From assembly GCF_029227915.1 (NCBI RefSeq), contig NC_079876.1, positions 6,138,001-6,202,000 on the forward strand: a stretch of 64,000 nucleotides of DNA, given 5' to 3'. Origin of the DNA: Hydractinia symbiolongicarpus. Its lineage: Eukaryota > Cnidaria > Hydrozoa > Anthoathecata > Hydractiniidae. Each line of letters opens with the position of its first letter. Within the stretch, counting starts at the first letter, position 1. The notes beneath the pieces were generated by a model that had not been told where the DNA came from, ran no database searches, and worked only from the letters and a program-made list of their open reading frames with translations. The position numbers and the translations under genes were made by a program. Of the stretch, positions 59,705-64,000 are shown in pieces.

Positions 59705-61175
59705 AGTATCTAGGATCTTAATTTTTTTACGTACACACGTTTACATGGCTTGTGGTGCCATGTTCAGGATGTTATTAAAAACAAAGCAGTTATGTTATGT
59801 CCCTTTACCCGTCTCCTTTCATATCAAAAGGGCTAAAATACCTGGGAAGAAAGGCCACTCTCACAGTGTCAGTTTTGCAGAAAAAGAAGTAGTTTTATCT
59901 TTTCGACTGATGTCATGAAATGGGGCACTACAAAGTAGAAGTAAACCACCTATGACAAGTTGCCACGAAAGCAGCATTCGTGCAGGCAAGTTAAGGCGAG
60001 TTTAAAAAACTAAGCGCGCAAAAAAGACAACCATAATCGCTTCACAATTTCGTGGATATTTTCGACACGCGCAAATGAAAATAGGTAAATTTCAAATTTA
60101 GAAGTAAAATGATCATTTTTTTACCGCAATCACCAAAAAAAATTTAAGATTTTGACGTCACCTTTAACATGCATGCTTGTTTGATTATCATGCCAATTTT
60201 CATTTCATCGAAGCTAGGTTTTGGTCAATTTTTGGACCAGTTTGGCCAATCATTTTGTCACAACAGGATGTTTTTTTTGTTCAGGACGGTAACGAGTTCC
60301 AGTTCACTAAGTCAAACCAGCGCTTTATACAAACGAGGCATATGAAAAAGTGAGGTTACAAAGGAGATCTTATCATAACTGCAGAAGCATGTTTTAAAAA
60401 AGTACTCCCTCGTGGCGTGATTTACCAATTAAGCAGGACACAGAGAATAATGATTGTGTAAAAATTTATATATTTACATTCGAATACAGAAACACAATTT
60501 TTTTTACAATATGCTAATTACAAAATTTAACGGCTATAAAATATACACAACTTCTTATAAAAGTGCTTTGCGAAATTCGCACAAAATAAGACGTGACATT
60601 AAGATGCTAGTTGTCCAGGTAAACCGGAAGTAACAGTACTTTCAATTTTTCACTTAAATAATGTTGACATCACGTGACTAACTAGATTTACAACTTATGC
60701 TAATTGTGCTGTGCGATTTGTTTTAAATATAAAATGACGTGTTTTTCACATGTACAACTTCACACAGCTTGGGTATAGCTAAGCGGTAAGCCTGAAAAAT
60801 GAGTAGGAAGATTTTTAAAACAATTGATTGATAAAATTAAAATATACCCTAAGGAATATATTATAACCTCTAACCGCTAACTGAAATTCGCGGAACTAAT
60901 TTTCGCGGATATACGAATCAGGGATCAGAAAATCCCTTGTTCAAATAAAAAATAAGCAATCTAACTTAAGAAACATTTTTATTGCGGAAAAAAAATTGAA
61001 ACATCGAAAAGTATTTGGTAAAATATTTGCTTATAAATGGAATGGAAGCTTTGCTGACAATAGTACCACAAAATGTTCAAGAAACAAAAACTCCGAAAAA
61101 TAAAGTTGCCTCTCTAAAAGCCACATTCGAAATCATCCAGAAAGTGATACACGAACCGATCGTCAAAGAGTCTAC
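59705..61175. other. Region downstream of the mucolipin gene
   Basis: No gene recognised. It would contain the 3' UTR of the minus-strand mucolipin gene, or a further 3' exon if one exists. Confidence 0.5.
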
Positions 61176-63866
61176 TTACGCATTTGGGTCATCGTCATCC
61201 CCCCTTTCCACACCACTGAAATTTTCCCCACCACGATGAGAACACATGTTGGTTCCATGTCGATGTTGTTGCTCTCCACCGGCGTGATATTCTTTTCCTT
61301 CCATGAACAATTCCATACGCGACTTTGGCGCGTGACCATAATCCTGTAGGAAGCAATAAACTTTTTTTCTCAAATATTTTCCTTAATTTACTAGCACTTC
61401 TATTTTATTGAGGTAGCCTTCAATTGAACTTGCTCATATCACAAAAGTGGACTATTATTTTTATCAGTCACAAAATCAGTTACCAGAAAAACACATAAGA
61501 ATAAAATCGAGATTTATTTTACTGAATAAGTTATTTCTAGAAATCTTCGCACAACACAAATCTTGTTTGGCGATTTTAAATCAAAATTCGCTACTTATGC
61601 TAAAAATTAACCTAAAAGTCGTACATATATATCTTTGTGGGTTTCAAAGCTGAAGCGAGCCTTAATTTTGTAAATAGACAATCCACAGACGAGGGTGTCG
61701 AAAACATGTTTAAGCATGCGATGATATGTTATTTAAGTTTGACACACTGTGGTATCGCTTCACAGACTTGTGAAATAAAGGGAGTAAAAACACTGCATTG
61801 AAGCAACAAAGAGAGACAAGATCACTTTACCCTGTACATGATCACAAGCTGGAACGAAAACATGTTTAAAATGAGAATTTACGAAGCAAATGATCGAAAT
61901 ATATCCTCTTTTTTCTTTATAAAGCATAGTGCATTTTGAGCCCAGCTTGAGTATGCTTACAACTTTTGTCATTCCAGCTTAATGCTTACGGTGTTATAAG
62001 GTGTTTTTATTCATTTCCCCATCTGTAACAACTTTTATTTTGATCGATCGCCATTTTAAATGGGCAACAAACACGCATGCGCATTAGTAAACCCTTGTCT
62101 CGATGAAACCAACAGGAGAAATCATACGGGGAAATTTTACTCCTGGTATACCGGGAGTAAATTTCGATTGTTAGAAAAACATATTCTTAAAAAAAAATGA
62201 TGCCTTTTTCTCTAGTGTCAGACTGCGTTTATGTCATGCTTAAATCTTAAAAAAACTCCTTCCAGATTACGCTTAAAAACGCTAAAGCTTACCTCCTGCG
62301 AAAAAACAAGTTTATTTCATATGAAAGAGCTTGTAAAGTTGTTTTATTTTTTCGTCATAAATCTTTATTGATTATGTGGAACTATGACATCATCCATCAG
62401 ATGCTTAGAAACAATTGCTGGTATGAATGATAATCAGGGTAACTAAGTATTAATATTCATGTAAATATGTTCAAACTATCAAACTGGATAGATAAAAACA
62501 TATTTACATAACCACCTTGATAAATATTTATAACAACACCTCATTTTTTCTAATCGATGACGTCATGAATTAATTATCATATTTTAAGTCAAAACTCTTG
62601 ACTTAAAATATAAGATTTTTCAAAAAGCTCAAAAGATTCATGGATAACTTCTCAAGCTCTTTCATATGAAGCCAACTTGTTTTTTTTGTACAAACTTTGT
62701 TGTTTGTTGCATGAAACAATAAATAAGAAAATAATCGAATTGAACAGCATTGAAAAAAGGGTACCTACCTATCAAATCTTGTAAAAAAATAAATTAATAG
62801 AAACGAAATTATTGCAATTTTGAATAATTTTTAAAAAAGTAAAACACAGCAAGATATAACACGTTCCCTCTTCTTACCTTAATGCGTTCGTACGTATCAG
62901 CCATTATACCGATGAATAAACTCAACACAACGAATATAAACAACGAGATGAATGTGTAGAGGTAGATTTTACTGAAGTACCAAATCAAACTATCCGAATC
63001 ATCCATCTCACTGAATGTTGTGAACATATCGTCACCGTTAATGAGTGCAAATAAACACTCTGACGTCACGAAAAGATTGCGGAACTAGAATAAAAGAAAT
63101 GGACCCGCTTTAAAAAACGATGAATTGTAAGAACTTTCCTTCTTTCATTAAATGCTTAAAACAATTAGAAAATAATATCAAATTTAGTAATACCAGCATT
63201 TTGTTTATAATGCTAGTCTGGGTTGGAATTGTATTTGGACGATTTGATGATAGTAAAAATATCGTTAGAGATACAGCTCGAAAATACTTTATCAAGCCAC
63301 TTTCCAATGCCCAAGCCGTGACTCTGGATACAATAGATTGTGTAATAAAGGATTCCAAGTAGAAGGATCAGGGTTTTCGGGGGTTGATTTTATAGAGGAT
63401 TCACATTCGCATTGTCCAAGAAGAAGGAAGATGTCAATCTGTTAGGGGGAGAAGAAAAGGATGGGGAATGGTCTGTCCAAAGTAGCTGAATGAATTACGA
63501 GCGTCCGGGAAGATCAGAATATATGGGACGGGCGAAACTGTGGATTTTTTATAAGCTAACGACTAGCCTATTTTAATAATAACGCAATTTTGATCAAAAT
63601 GGCTGCAAAAAATTGCTACTTTGAGTCAAGGATATAAAAAATGTAAATAATGTTCAAAATTTTCATCCCTTTTATTGGCGTATTGAACGTTACACAAACG
63701 AACGAACGAACAAACAAACGAAAAAATAAAAACTGTTTCACACCTTTTCGTGGTAAGGACCAAACATAATCCATCCACACACGGTGAATCCCAAATAAAT
63801 GAAAGAAACACAAAAGACAAATCGAATCATGGTGGGAAAGGCTGTCTTCAACGTCACCAGTAAAGT
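61176..63866 (-). CDS. MCOLN: Mucolipin (TRPML) cation channel, last three exons
   Basis: Three minus-strand exons are visible: 63866-63744, 63084-62878 and 61343-61176 (stop). The first reads [20 protein letters not shown] followed by [15 protein letters not shown]. The second holds [20 protein letters not shown], with the NGDD pore loop of mucolipins, and the last span [20 protein letters not shown] followed by [16 protein letters not shown]. The third encodes a His/Gly-rich cytosolic tail ending GDDDDPNA. Mucolipins are endolysosomal Ca2+/Fe2+-permeable TRP channels; the acidic pore loop supports cation selectivity. The 5' exons (polycystin-type luminal domain and earlier spans) lie beyond 64000. 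The stop codon overlaps a perfect donor (GCGTAAGT), so the true C terminus could be different. The paralogue number is not determined. Confidence 0.9.
62290..62695. repeat. Long imperfect foldback (MITE-like) in a mucolipin intron
   Basis: The outer arms ACAAGTTTATTTCATATGAA (62304 onward) and, inverted, TTCATATGAAGCCAACTTGT (near 62662) pair. Inner pairs ATGTAAATATGTT/AACATATTTACAT (62459-62471 and 62498-62510) and TATTTTAAGTCAAAAC/GACTTAAAATA also occur. No coding content. Confidence 0.65.
63496..63580 (+). repeat. Dispersed CTGTCTGTC repeat, partial copy D
   Basis: GACGGGCGAAACTGTGGATT followed by TTTTATAAGCTAACGACTAG matches the 3' end of copy A at 14400-14455. Only this end is present. 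It lies in a mucolipin intron. Confidence 0.5.
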
Positions 63867-64000
63867 CTAAATAGAGATATCAGGAAAACCTTAACAGTTA
63901 CATATACTAACATAAACACAGGGAGGCTACAACTAATTTTTTGTCGAAAAAGGCCTTCTGAAGCTTTTATAGAGAATAGCGATAGATAAAAATTTATACG

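Noticed and set aside
59532-59918. Protein with VRVQSD hexapeptide repeats
   Set aside because: It is a chance frame through an 18-bp minisatellite at the end of a dead LINE.
63110-63362. Small gene in a mucolipin intron, either strand
   Set aside because: Both strands are open by chance. There is no family match, and the region lies between two in-phase mucolipin exons.

Overview
The window is animal nuclear DNA. It is strongly AT-rich, its genes are split by GT-AG introns, and mobile elements make up much of the rest. Two intronless DEG/ENaC channels most like the hydrozoan HyNaC peptide-gated group, together with cnidarian-style transposon families, point to a cnidarian, probably a hydrozoan. 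The organism is an inference; the genes themselves are well supported.

Four ordinary multi-exon genes, all on the minus strand, form the backbone. From left to right they are a CLCC1-like ER chloride channel (10955-14203), a complete eIF2D gene (15240-40450, 17 coding exons, 578 aa), a LEPROT/VPS55-like membrane-trafficking protein (41720-48231, 7 exons, 135 aa), and the last three exons of a mucolipin (TRPML) channel that runs off the right edge (61176-63866). I rebuilt these gene models by hand. All junctions have consensus splice signals and matching phases, and the protein lengths agree with the families. Two plus-strand DEG/ENaC genes (17765-19171 and 20936-22306) lie inside one eIF2D intron.

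The remainder is mobile DNA. Positions 1-10 kb hold an Ulp1-type protease relic, a pogo/Tigger-like transposon split by two later insertions (a 1193-bp TA-flanked element and a LINE fragment), and a decayed reverse transcriptase with a C-terminal zinc-knuckle and nuclease-like region. The eIF2D introns carry a 2.4-kb LINE and a region bounded by (AAAT)n arrays that is rich in a GCTCCCGAAATT motif. LEPROT intron 1 holds a piggyBac copy with exact TTAA ends and a 152-bp triplication. Positions 49.7-60 kb contain a truncated LINE, a Kolobok-like transposase, a P2X7-tail-like zinc domain, a 979-bp terminal-inverted-repeat element, a SINE, another LINE and an 18-bp minisatellite.

I found no rRNA, functional tRNA, CRISPR array or convincing new multi-gene system. 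The most notable points are the channels nested inside the eIF2D gene, the readable order of transposon insertions, the CTCCCGAAATT repeat and the Kolobok/P2X7-tail pairing.
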